Shown here one piece after another: positions 1 to 7,057 of a DNA stretch of 10,390 nucleotides (positions within the stretch are counted from its first letter, which is position 1; each line of letters opens with the position of its first letter). The position numbers and the translations under genes were made by a program. This DNA is from an uncultured Collinsella sp. (lineage in GTDB: Bacteria; Actinomycetota; Coriobacteriia; Coriobacteriales; Coriobacteriaceae), in contig CABSMZ010000055.1 in the NCBI GenBank assembly GCA_902478875.1, positions 1 to 10,390 on the forward strand. Reading direction: 5' to 3'. The notes beneath the pieces were generated by a model. That model saw only the letters and a list, made by a program, of their open reading frames with translations. It made no database searches and was not told where the DNA came from.

Positions 1-42
1 CTCTCTCCGTCGTCGGCAGCGTCAGATGTGTATAAGAGACAG
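1..42 (+). other. Nextera Read 1 adapter with apparent i5 index (technical sequence)
   Basis: Positions 10-42 match the 33-base Nextera transposase Read 1 adapter, ending in the 19-base Tn5 mosaic end AGATGTGTATAAGAGACAG at 24-42. Positions 2-9 (TCTCTCCG) sit where the i5 index lies in a finished library and match, from memory, index S511; position 1 would be the last base of the P5 segment. None of this is genomic. Any reading frame running through it is an artefact. Confidence 0.98.
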
Positions 43-1665
43 GTTTGTCAGCTCCTCGGCGGGAACGGTGCCATAGTCGTAGCCGCCGTGATTTTGCATT
101 GTGACGTCAAAGATGAACTGCGGGGCTTCGTCGGTTCTAAGCAGGTCGAGTATCTTGTCGTAGGTGGCGTAGTCGCATACGCCGGCATGGTAACAGGGCG
201 CACCTTCGAAATCGCCGATTGAAAGAAAATCTCCAAAGCCCAGCTGCTGATAGATTTTATCTCGATGGTAGTTGACGGGGTTTTGCGGGTGCATAGCGGT
301 AGCGGTATACCCAAGCTCCTTAAGGTCCTTTGCCAGGCTGTTGACACCGTTCATCTGATATAGCTGATAGGGGATTTTGCCTAATCCGACAAAGGCCGTT
401 GTCGCTCCGGTCAAAAATTCGAATTCGGAGTTCGCCGTTCCGCCACCGGCGACCGAAGCGAGCATGGTGCCGCGAACAAGTGTGTCGGGAAGCGAGTTGT
501 AGAATGCGGGGCCGGTGTACCCGGCCGCCTGGAGCTGCTCAAAGCACGAAAGGTCGCTAAAACTCTCGTTCATGACGGCAACAATCGTCGGCTTGATTTC
601 ATTGAACTGGGTAACGGCCGCCGCGCGCTGCTCGCTCGAGCCATACGTGTTGTCGTAGGCGGCGGCGAGCTCCTGCTCGATGCTCTGCGCCTCATCGGGC
701 GTATAGTCTTCGGGCCTCTCAATAGGCAACTCGTTGACCATTTCGGTGAACGAAGTGATAAAACCCTGAGACGTATATGTGGTGATGGGCTGCCAACGGT
801 CAAATCCAAAATCCAGCGCCTGCTCCAAGTCGATGCTGGAAAAGCCCGAGAGCCCCACAACGGTCACTAACAGAAAAGCGCAGAGGTTAGCGGCGATTGC
901 GGGGAAGACATGGGTGGACGTACGGAGCTTTCGCGGTCGGATAAGCGAAAGAAGCCCCAGGGAAATCTCCAGCAGGGCGAGAGAGGTTACGATTCCGGCG
1001 GTAAAGGTAAACTCGTATCCCTCGCTCACTTCCATTGCAGTGCCAAGGGCCAAGATATCGCTTGGCAGGATGGCTTCGCCTTTAAACGTTATGACGAAGT
1101 GCTCGGCAATGCCAAGGATGCAACAGACGACGGGCACGAGGGCCATGACGCCTCCATGACGCTGTCCCAGCAGATAAAGGGAGAGCAGAACCGTCGCGAG
1201 CAGCCCGACGGAAAACCCGAATGAGTTGGCGGGAATGTGATAGAACGTTTCGTTGCAGGCAATTTCGAGTGAAACGAACGAGAGCGCTGAAACAGCGGCG
1301 ATGACAAGGGTGTCACGGCAAATACAGGCAACCGTTCCCGTCTCAAGATCGGTTTGGTCGATAAGTCCCGAAACCAAGGGCTCGACAAGCAGTACGACGG
1401 CGGCAGCACCGAGCGCCGAATAAGAAAGGACCCATAGGGAACTGTCCTCATTTACGAGCAATTGATTCGTAATCCATGCAGCTACCATGCCGAGCGGGAT
1501 GAGGAGCGTCGCGCACCAAAAGACGCGGGCAATGGGCGGCTTTTCATTGTGTTTGATTGAAAAATACACGCGCACGACGATGATGGCCACGATAAGGACG
1601 GCGATGAATATGGGCAGATTGGCCATGTCACTCGAAGTGATTTCAAGGGGGATATCTTCGGTCAT
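43..1665 (-). CDS. LTA synthase / sulfatase-family membrane phosphoglycerol transferase, partial (C-terminus missing)
   Basis: 541 codons are present. This is an alkaline-phosphatase-superfamily enzyme of the lipoteichoic acid synthase type, which transfers glycerol-phosphate or a related group onto an envelope polymer outside the cell. The N-terminal half holds about eight hydrophobic segments (residues ~14-320), more than the five of classical LtaS. The extracytoplasmic domain starts near 'KPTIVAVMNESFSDL', with putative metal ligand E367. The motif 'GGGTANSEFEFLTG' carries the predicted nucleophile T410, 43 residues later (45 between E255 and T300 of LtaS). 'TMQNHGGYD' lies near the cut. 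The later Asp-His metal ligands expected in the family lie beyond the end. ATG at 1665 is chosen because AGAGGA stands about seven bases upstream; an in-frame ATG at 1728 has no ribosome site. Substrate is not determinable. Gene is divergent from uvrA. Confidence 0.88.
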
Positions 1666-1692
1666 GGACGTTCCTCTGTTACGGCAAATTAA

Positions 1693-1715
1693 GTTCAGTA
1701 TTAGATTACTGTAAC
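1693..1715. repeat. Operator-like imperfect inverted repeat upstream of the LTA-synthase-like gene
   Basis: CAGTA (1696-1700) and TACTG (1707-1711) are perfect arms around a six-base centre, extended by GTT (1693-1695) and AAC (1713-1715) with one extra base on the right. The element lies 28 bases before the minus-strand start codon, where a repressor site would overlap the promoter or leader. It is AT-rich compared with its surroundings. No regulator is identifiable; it could be chance. Confidence 0.3.
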
Positions 1716-1783
1716 CTTTCCACGGCATCTCGAGAAACGAAGCGCCCGATACGCAAAGCTAAAGGTCTGCGAATCTTGTATTA

Positions 1784-1797
1784 CGAACATCTGTGCG
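1784..1797. promoter_or_regulatory. Possible LexA (SOS) box upstream of uvrA
   Basis: The sequence CGAACATCTGTGCG resembles the Gram-positive/actinobacterial LexA operator core GAAC-N4-GTTC, matching seven of eight specified bases (GTGC instead of GTTC). It sits 62 bases upstream of the uvrA start. uvrA is a classic SOS gene in many bacteria, so the location is sensible. A one-mismatch hit to this short core is expected by chance in roughly 7% of intergenic regions this size, so support is moderate only. Confidence 0.4.
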
Positions 1798-1824
1798 CGT
1801 CGAGTGCGCTAAACTCATCGACAG

Positions 1825-1830
1825 TATGAT
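1825..1830 (+). promoter_or_regulatory. Possible -10 element for uvrA
   Basis: TATGAT matches TATAAT at five of six positions and lies 28 bases before the uvrA start codon, which would give a short leader containing the ribosome site. No convincing -35 hexamer is seen at 16-18 bases upstream (around 1801-1808), and there is no TGn extension, so the call is weak. Confidence 0.3.
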
Positions 1831-1840
1831 TCGATGCAAT

Positions 1841-1853
1841 AGGAGGCAAGGAG
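1841..1853 (+). promoter_or_regulatory. Tandem Shine-Dalgarno motifs fixing the uvrA start
   Basis: AGGAGG (1841-1846) is followed at once by AAGGAG (1848-1853). The second is five bases from the ATG at 1859 and is well placed; the first is 12 bases away and probably too far. Together they support ATG 1859 over an in-frame GTG at 1793 that has no such motif. Confidence 0.75.
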
Positions 1854-1858
1854 CTTCC

Positions 1859-4738
1859 ATGTCTGATTCTTCTATCGTTATTCGCGGCGCTCGTGAGCAC
1901 AACCTCCGTGATATCGATGTTTCCATTCCGCGCGACCAACTCGTGGTCATTACCGGTCTTTCTGGCTCGGGCAAGAGTTCGCTGGCATTTGACACTATCT
2001 ATGCCGAGGGCCAGCGTCGATACGTCGAGAGCCTTTCGAGCTATGCGCGCCAGTTCTTGGGCCAGATGGACAAACCCGACTTGGATTCAATCGACGGCCT
2101 TTCGCCGGCGGTGTCGATCGACCAAAAGACGACGTCTAAAAACCCTCGCTCGACGGTTGGCACCGTAACCGAGATTTATGACTATCTGCGCCTGCTGTTC
2201 GCCCGTGTGGGCACCCCGCACTGTCCCGAATGCGGCCGCGTCATTGAGCGTCAGACGACCGACCAGGTTGCCGACAAGGTCTTGGCGGCGGGGGAGGGCC
2301 GCCGCGCGTTTGTGCTGGCACCGGTGGTGCGCGGGCGAAAAGGCGAGTACACCAAACTGTTTGAGGACCTTCGCGCCGAGGGCTTTAGCCGCGTGCGTGT
2401 CGACGGTGAAGTGCGCTCGCTCGACGATCCGATCGATCTGGACAAGAAGTTCAAGCACGATATCGAGGTCGTAGTCGATCGCATCGTGATCCGTGAGAAC
2501 TCTCTGGGCCGTATCGCCGAGTCTGTTGAGCAGGCGACCGCGCTGGCTCACGGCAATGTAAACGTGTACATGCTGCCCGATCGTGATGCTCCCGAGGGGA
2601 CCGAGGGCGAGCTGCTGGAGTATTCGTTGGCCTTGGCGTGCCCGGAGCATGGTCACTCCATTGACGATCTTCAGCCGCGTGATTTTTCGTTCAACGCTCC
2701 CTATGGCGCATGTCCTGAGTGCGACGGCCTGGGCTTTAAGAAAACCGTTGATGCCGAGGCGTTGATCGAGGACCCCTCGAAGTCCATTGCCGACGGAGTC
2801 TTTGGTAGCCTGTTTGGCAACTCGAACTACTATCCGCAGATTTTTGCTGCGGTCTGCAAACACTTTAAGGTGAGCACCGATACGCCGTGGGAGGACTTGC
2901 CCCCTCGCGTGCGTCGTGCATTCTTGGATGGCCTGGGCGATACGAAGATCTCGGTCGACTACCAAAAGCTCGACGGACGTCGCAGCCAGTGGGATACCAA
3001 GTTTTCGGGCGTTCGCAACATCCTGTACGAACGCTATACCGAGACGACGAACGAGAACACCAAGGCGCGCCTGGAGAAGTACATTCGCGAGGAGCCGTGC
3101 TCGAGCTGCCACGGCGCTCGTTTGCGCCCTGAGATGCTCGCCGTCACCGTGGGCGGCAAGTCCATTTACGAGGTTTGTTGCCTGTCGTGCCGTGAATCGC
3201 TCGAGTTTTTTGAGGGCCTGGAACTCACCGAGCGCCAACAGTTTATCGGCGGCCGTATCGTCAAGGAAATCCTGGAGCGCTTGCGTTTTCTGGTCGATGT
3301 TGGACTCGACTATCTGACGCTCGATCGTGCCTCGGCGACGCTTTCCGGTGGCGAGGCGCAGCGTATTCGCCTGGCAACGCAGATCGGCGCGGGTCTCATG
3401 GGCGTGCTCTATATTCTGGACGAGCCCTCGATCGGTCTTCATCAGCGTGACAACGAGCGCTTGATCAAGACGCTCGAGCGCCTGCGCGATATCGGCAATA
3501 CCGTTATCGTCGTCGAACACGACGAGGATACAATCCGTGCCGCCGATTACGTGATCGACATGGGGCCCGGCGCCGGCGTCAACGGCGGACACGTAGTCGC
3601 GGCGGGAACGCCTGCCGATATCATGGCGTGTCCTGAGTCGATGACGGGCGCTTATCTGACCGGCAAACGAATGATCCGGGTGCCTGATGAACGGCGCAAG
3701 CCCGGTCGCGGCTGCCTTAAAATTACGGGCGCTCGAGCCAACAACCTCAAAAACGTTACTGCCAAAATCGAGTTTGGTACGCTTACGGTTGTTACCGGCG
3801 TGTCGGGATCGGGCAAGAGCTCCCTGGTTACCGATACCATTGCGCCTGCCCTTACGAATGCCATTCACCGTTCGACGCGCCCTGTGGGTCCATATAAGAA
3901 AATCGAGGGCATCGAGTGTATCGATAAGGTTATCGATATCGACCAGTCGCCGATTGGCCGCACGCCGCGTTCCAACCCTGCTACCTATATCGGCCTGTGG
4001 GATGATCTTCGCGCGCTGTTTGCGAGTACGCCGGAGTCGAAGGCGCGCGGCTACTCGCCGGGTCGTTTCTCCTTTAATGTGAGTGGCGGGCGCTGTGAGG
4101 CGTGCAAGGGCGACGGGCAGATCAAGATCGAGATGCACTTCCTTCCTGATATCTACGTTCCCTGCGAAGTTTGCGGCGGTAAACGCTACAACCGCGAGAC
4201 ACTCGAGGTCACCTACCGTGGCAAGACCATCTCGGACGTGCTCGACATGAGCGTCACCGAGGCGCTGGCCTTCTTTGGGAATATCCCGCAGATTAAGCGC
4301 AAGCTCCAGACGCTGTACGATGTAGGCTTGGGCTACGTGAGCCTGGGCCAGCCCGCCACGACGCTTTCGGGCGGCGAGGCGCAGCGTGTGAAACTCGCCA
4401 AGGAGCTTCATCGACGCCAGACGGGCAAGACGTTCTATATTTTGGACGAGCCGACGACCGGCCTTCATTTTGAGGACGTCCGCCAGCTGCTCGATGTGCT
4501 GCAGCGCTTGGTCGATGCGGGCAACACGGTGCTGGTGATTGAACACAACCTTGATGTCATCAAGGTTGCCGACCGCCTGATCGATATGGGTCCCGAGGGC
4601 GGTAACGGCGGCGGAACCGTCGTGGTTTCGGGCACACCGGAGCAGGTTGCGGACTGTCCGCAGAGTTATACGGGCAAGTTTTTGGCGCCGTTGCTCAGGC
4701 GTGACCGGGAGCGTCAGGCTCAACTTGATGCTCAATAA
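1859..4738 (+). CDS. uvrA: UvrA, excinuclease ABC subunit A (DNA damage recognition ATPase)
   Basis: 959 residues, about the family's usual length (940-960). UvrA dimers bind distorted DNA and load UvrB in nucleotide excision repair. Two ABC ATPase modules are visible: Walker A 'GLSGSGKS' at 33-40 and 'GVSGSGKS' at 647-654; signatures 'LSGGE' at 495-499 and 836-840; Walker B/Asp-Glu at 521-522 and 863-864. The C-terminal zinc module has C746, C749, C769 and C772. The first zinc module reads C261-x2-H264-x20-C285-x2-C288, with histidine where E. coli has cysteine; histidine can still bind zinc. ATG 1859 is set by strong ribosome sites and gives the conserved N-terminus 'IVIRGAREHNLRDIDV'. A possible LexA box lies upstream. 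No uvrB is in view. The codon-aligned antisense frame is open for 882 codons, reflecting total absence of TTA, CTA and TCA from residue 78 on. Confidence 0.98.
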   Translation: MSDSSIVIRGAREHNLRDIDVSIPRDQLVVITGLSGSGKSSLAFDTIYAEGQRRYVESLSSYARQFLGQMDKPDLDSIDGLSPAVSIDQKTTSKNPRSTVGTVTEIYDYLRLLFARVGTPHCPECGRVIERQTTDQVADKVLAAGEGRRAFVLAPVVRGRKGEYTKLFEDLRAEGFSRVRVDGEVRSLDDPIDLDKKFKHDIEVVVDRIVIRENSLGRIAESVEQATALAHGNVNVYMLPDRDAPEGTEGELLEYSLALACPEHGHSIDDLQPRDFSFNAPYGACPECDGLGFKKTVDAEALIEDPSKSIADGVFGSLFGNSNYYPQIFAAVCKHFKVSTDTPWEDLPPRVRRAFLDGLGDTKISVDYQKLDGRRSQWDTKFSGVRNILYERYTETTNENTKARLEKYIREEPCSSCHGARLRPEMLAVTVGGKSIYEVCCLSCRESLEFFEGLELTERQQFIGGRIVKEILERLRFLVDVGLDYLTLDRASATLSGGEAQRIRLATQIGAGLMGVLYILDEPSIGLHQRDNERLIKTLERLRDIGNTVIVVEHDEDTIRAADYVIDMGPGAGVNGGHVVAAGTPADIMACPESMTGAYLTGKRMIRVPDERRKPGRGCLKITGARANNLKNVTAKIEFGTLTVVTGVSGSGKSSLVTDTIAPALTNAIHRSTRPVGPYKKIEGIECIDKVIDIDQSPIGRTPRSNPATYIGLWDDLRALFASTPESKARGYSPGRFSFNVSGGRCEACKGDGQIKIEMHFLPDIYVPCEVCGGKRYNRETLEVTYRGKTISDVLDMSVTEALAFFGNIPQIKRKLQTLYDVGLGYVSLGQPATTLSGGEAQRVKLAKELHRRQTGKTFYILDEPTTGLHFEDVRQLLDVLQRLVDAGNTVLVIEHNLDVIKVADRLIDMGPEGGNGGGTVVVSGTPEQVADCPQSYTGKFLAPLLRRDRERQAQLDAQ

Positions 4739-4758
4739 ATAGGCGATTCAGTTTATGG

Positions 4759-4789
4759 GCGCCATCGACTCCTTGTGATTCGATGGCGC
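4759..4789 (+). terminator. Hairpin after uvrA, possible terminator without a clear U-run
   Basis: GCGCCATCGA (4759-4768) and TCGATGGCGC (4780-4789) form a perfect 10-bp stem with an 11-base loop, starting 21 bases after the uvrA stop. The following bases (TTGCTGTG) hold only scattered Ts, so it is not a textbook intrinsic terminator. It may be a Rho-assisted end, an mRNA 3' stabiliser, or a partial terminator that lets some transcription into the next genes. Confidence 0.5.
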
Positions 4790-4802
4790 TTGCTGTGCCG
4801 AA

Positions 4803-4833
4803 GTGACGTATGCAGCCGAATTGGACATATACT
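4803..4833 (+). promoter_or_regulatory. Possible promoter for the ybaK-murJ-uvrC operon
   Basis: GTGACG (4803-4808) matches TTGACA at four positions and TATACT (4828-4833) matches TATAAT at five. The 19-base spacer is at the long limit. The pair lies between the post-uvrA hairpin and the deacylase gene, where an operon promoter is expected, and would give a leader of about 30 bases. Confidence 0.35.
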
Positions 4834-4870
4834 TAATCCTTGCGTCCGAATGCGAGGGAAAGGATATGTC

Positions 4871-5371
4871 ATGGCAAAGGCTGTAAAGACGCCAAAAACC
4901 AATGCGATGCGCGAGCTGGAAAGCGCCGGCATTTCCTATGTTCTACATACGTACGAAGACGATGGTGATGAGTCGGTGGGCCTGGGTGTCGCGATTTCGG
5001 AGCAGCTTGGCGAGGAGCCCGGTCAAGGATTTAAGACTTTGGTCTGCGTGACACCGTCCAACGACTATGTCGTGTGCTGTATCCCTGTTGCCGACGAGCT
5101 CGATCTAAAGTCCGCCGCGCGTGCCGCGGGGGAGAAGTCCTTGGCCATGATGCATGTGAAGGATTTGCTTGCGGCGACTGGCTACGTTCGCGGCGGCTGC
5201 AGCCCGGTCGGTATGAAAAAACGCTACCGGACGCTCATTGATGAGACATGTGTCCTTTGGGATACCATTTTTATTTCGGGAGGCAAGCGTGGTTATCAGC
5301 TCGAGCTTGCACCCGATGATTTAATTGCATTTTGCGGGGCGACGGTTGCCGCGATTACGAGAGAGGACTGA
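4871..5371 (+). CDS. ybaK: YbaK/EbsC-type Cys-tRNA(Pro) deacylase
   Basis: 166 residues, close to E. coli and Haemophilus YbaK (~159). This single-domain cytoplasmic editing enzyme hydrolyses Cys-tRNA(Pro) made in error by prolyl-tRNA synthetase. Homology is clear along the whole chain: 'ISYVLHTYE' (~21-29), 'FKTLV' with the conserved lysine K55 (counterpart of the essential lysine of YbaK), 'CIPVADELDLK' (~70-80), the glycine loop 'TGYVRGGCSPVGMKKR' (~103-118) and 'ISGGKRGYQLELAPDDL' near the C-terminus. ATG 4871 is preceded by AAAGGA at good spacing; upstream in-frame ATGs at 4775 and 4850 have none and would add non-family sequence. The stop is three bases before murJ, implying co-transcription and probably coupling. 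It uses CTA twice, TTA once and AGA once, codons avoided in uvrA, hinting at lower expression or different history. Confidence 0.93.
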   Translation: MAKAVKTPKTNAMRELESAGISYVLHTYEDDGDESVGLGVAISEQLGEEPGQGFKTLVCVTPSNDYVVCCIPVADELDLKSAARAAGEKSLAMMHVKDLLAATGYVRGGCSPVGMKKRYRTLIDETCVLWDTIFISGGKRGYQLELAPDDLIAFCGATVAAITRED

Positions 5372-5374
5372 GCG

Positions 5375-7057
5375 ATGCCGCAGGAAGAATTGAAGCGCGG
5401 AGCTCATTTTGCAAAAGAATCTGCGCCTCAGACACCCTCATCCGAAGCTTCTTCGTCGCGAGATGACACTGACGACATGGGCTCGTCGGACTACTCCACG
5501 GTTGGTCGTTCCGCCGGGCTTATGACCATCCTGACCATTGTGTCTCGCGTCACCGGTTTTATCCGCACGTGGGCAATGGCGGCCGCTATCGGCATGTCGC
5601 TACTCTCGTCCTCCTATCAGGTCGCCAACAACCTGCCCAATATGCTCTACGAACTCGTGATGGGCGGCATGCTCGTGACGGCGTTTTTGCCCGTGTACAT
5701 GGGCGTGAGGCGTGAGCAGGGTCGCGAGGCCTCGAACGAGTACGTGGGCAACCTGCTCGGCATTCTGCTTTTGGTGCTGGGTGGCATTTCGTTGCTGGGG
5801 ACCGTGTTCGCCCCGGGCTTTATCTGGACGCAATCGTTCCTTTCGGGTGACGGCGGCAGCATGGATACCGCTGCGTTCATGTTCCGTTTCTTTGCCATCC
5901 AGATTCTGTTTTATGGTTTGGGCTCGGTGTTCTCGGGCGTTCTCAACGCACACCGCGACTACTTCTGGTCGACGTTTGCCCCGGTCCTCAACAATGTGAT
6001 CGTCATTGCGAGCTTTATGGGTTTTGCGCCCGTGTCCGCACAGTTTGGCGAACGTGCCGGCATCATCTTGATTGCGGCCGGTACGACCCTCGGTGTCTTT
6101 GTTCAGATGGCATGTCAGATTCCCGCGCTTAGCAAGCACGGCGTGCATCCCCATATCCATATCGACTTTAAGGACCCCGCGCTGCGCCAGACGATTGCGC
6201 TCGGTATCCCGACGCTGCTCGCCACGGTGTGCATGTTTGTCTCGACTTCTATCACCAACGCTGCCGCGCTGGTGGTCCAGCCCGAGACTGGTCCTTCCGT
6301 CATCGCCTATGCGCGCCTGTGGTACACGCTGCCCTACGCGCTGATTGCCGCCTCGCTTTCGACGGCGCTCTATACCGAGCTCTCTCACGACGCACAGGAG
6401 AAGGATTACGACAGCGTACGCACGGGCATTTCGCGTGGCGTCGCCCAGATGCTGTTCTTCCTGATTCCGTTCGCACTGTACCTGATTGTCTTCGCACGTC
6501 CGCTCAACATGATCTACTGTGCTGGCAAGTTCGATGAATCCGGAGTGGCGCTGGTGTCCGAGTACCTTGTCTACCTGGCGCTCTCGCTGCCGCTCTACGG
6601 CGTGGTCGTGTTGATGCAGAAGAGCTTCTCTGCCTTGCTCGACATGAAGCCCTATAGCCGCTATTGCCTGTATTCTGCCATCGGCCAGGCCGGCTCGGTT
6701 CTGCTGTTTGGCGTTGTGCTGGGCTTCGGTATGCCGGCAATCGCGCTTTCGTATGTTGTCGACTACGTGATCTTGGTCGGCTGTTCGCTGTGGTGGCTGC
6801 GTCGTCGCCTGCGTGGCCTTCAGGTCAAATCTATCCTGCATGGCGGTTTCTTTGGCCTTTTGCTCGGTGGCCTAGGTGCTGCCGCAGGCGCCGGCGTCAT
6901 GTGGGTGCTTGAACACTTTGTCGGGGCACTTGGCGGCTCGATTCTGATTACTCTTGGCTACGTTTGCGTTGCGGGTGTCGTCTCGCTTGCTGTTACCTTT
7001 GGCCTTGCCGTCGTCCTTAAGATGCCTGAGGTCTCGGCGCTGCTTCGTCGCAAGTAG
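5375..7057 (+). CDS. murJ: MurJ/MviN-family lipid II flippase
   Basis: 560 residues. MurJ (MOP/MATE superfamily) moves lipid II from the inner to the outer face of the cytoplasmic membrane for peptidoglycan assembly. A hydrophilic Ser/Asp/Glu-rich cytoplasmic tail (1-45) precedes about 14 hydrophobic segments, the family's core number. Diagnostic stretches are 'TIVSRVTGFIRTWAMAAAIG' in segment 1 (arginines R58 and R64 match conserved positions) and 'NNLPNMLYELVMGGMLVTAF' in segment 2. The latter is the actinobacterial form, lacking the arginine pair of the E. coli 'LRRLFAEGAF' region. There is no fused pseudokinase domain as in mycobacterial MviN. GAGAGGA at 5360-5366, inside the end of the deacylase gene, serves ATG 5375. 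The stop codon TAG directly abuts the proposed uvrC GTG. Other lipid-linked substrates cannot be excluded. Confidence 0.93.
   Translation: MPQEELKRGAHFAKESAPQTPSSEASSSRDDTDDMGSSDYSTVGRSAGLMTILTIVSRVTGFIRTWAMAAAIGMSLLSSSYQVANNLPNMLYELVMGGMLVTAFLPVYMGVRREQGREASNEYVGNLLGILLLVLGGISLLGTVFAPGFIWTQSFLSGDGGSMDTAAFMFRFFAIQILFYGLGSVFSGVLNAHRDYFWSTFAPVLNNVIVIASFMGFAPVSAQFGERAGIILIAAGTTLGVFVQMACQIPALSKHGVHPHIHIDFKDPALRQTIALGIPTLLATVCMFVSTSITNAAALVVQPETGPSVIAYARLWYTLPYALIAASLSTALYTELSHDAQEKDYDSVRTGISRGVAQMLFFLIPFALYLIVFARPLNMIYCAGKFDESGVALVSEYLVYLALSLPLYGVVVLMQKSFSALLDMKPYSRYCLYSAIGQAGSVLLFGVVLGFGMPAIALSYVVDYVILVGCSLWWLRRRLRGLQVKSILHGGFFGLLLGGLGAAAGAGVMWVLEHFVGALGGSILITLGYVCVAGVVSLAVTFGLAVVLKMPEVSALLRRK

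Noticed and set aside
24..42. Mosaic ends as evidence of a natural Tn5-type transposon
   Set aside because: The 19-base ends are joined to Nextera primer sequence and an index, and no transposase gene is present; they are library-preparation sequence.
1666..1728. Earlier ATG (1728) for the LTA-synthase-like gene adding 21 residues
   Set aside because: No Shine-Dalgarno motif precedes it, whereas ATG 1665 has AGAGGA at proper spacing.
1793..1858. Earlier GTG start for uvrA adding 22 residues
   Set aside because: No ribosome site before it, it overlaps the LexA-like site, and the added residues are not part of the UvrA family N-terminus.
2087..4735. 882-codon open frame on the minus strand opposite uvrA
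   Set aside because: It is codon-aligned with uvrA, so stops arise only from TTA, CTA or TCA codons in uvrA; it ends exactly at the TCA codon at 2087-2089. The product is low-complexity, Arg/Ala/Leu-rich, with no family resemblance.
5600..6841. 413-codon minus-strand frame opposite murJ
   Set aside because: Also codon-aligned with the real gene; its His/Gln/Arg-rich product with no membrane or domain pattern is what antisense of a hydrophobic protein gives.
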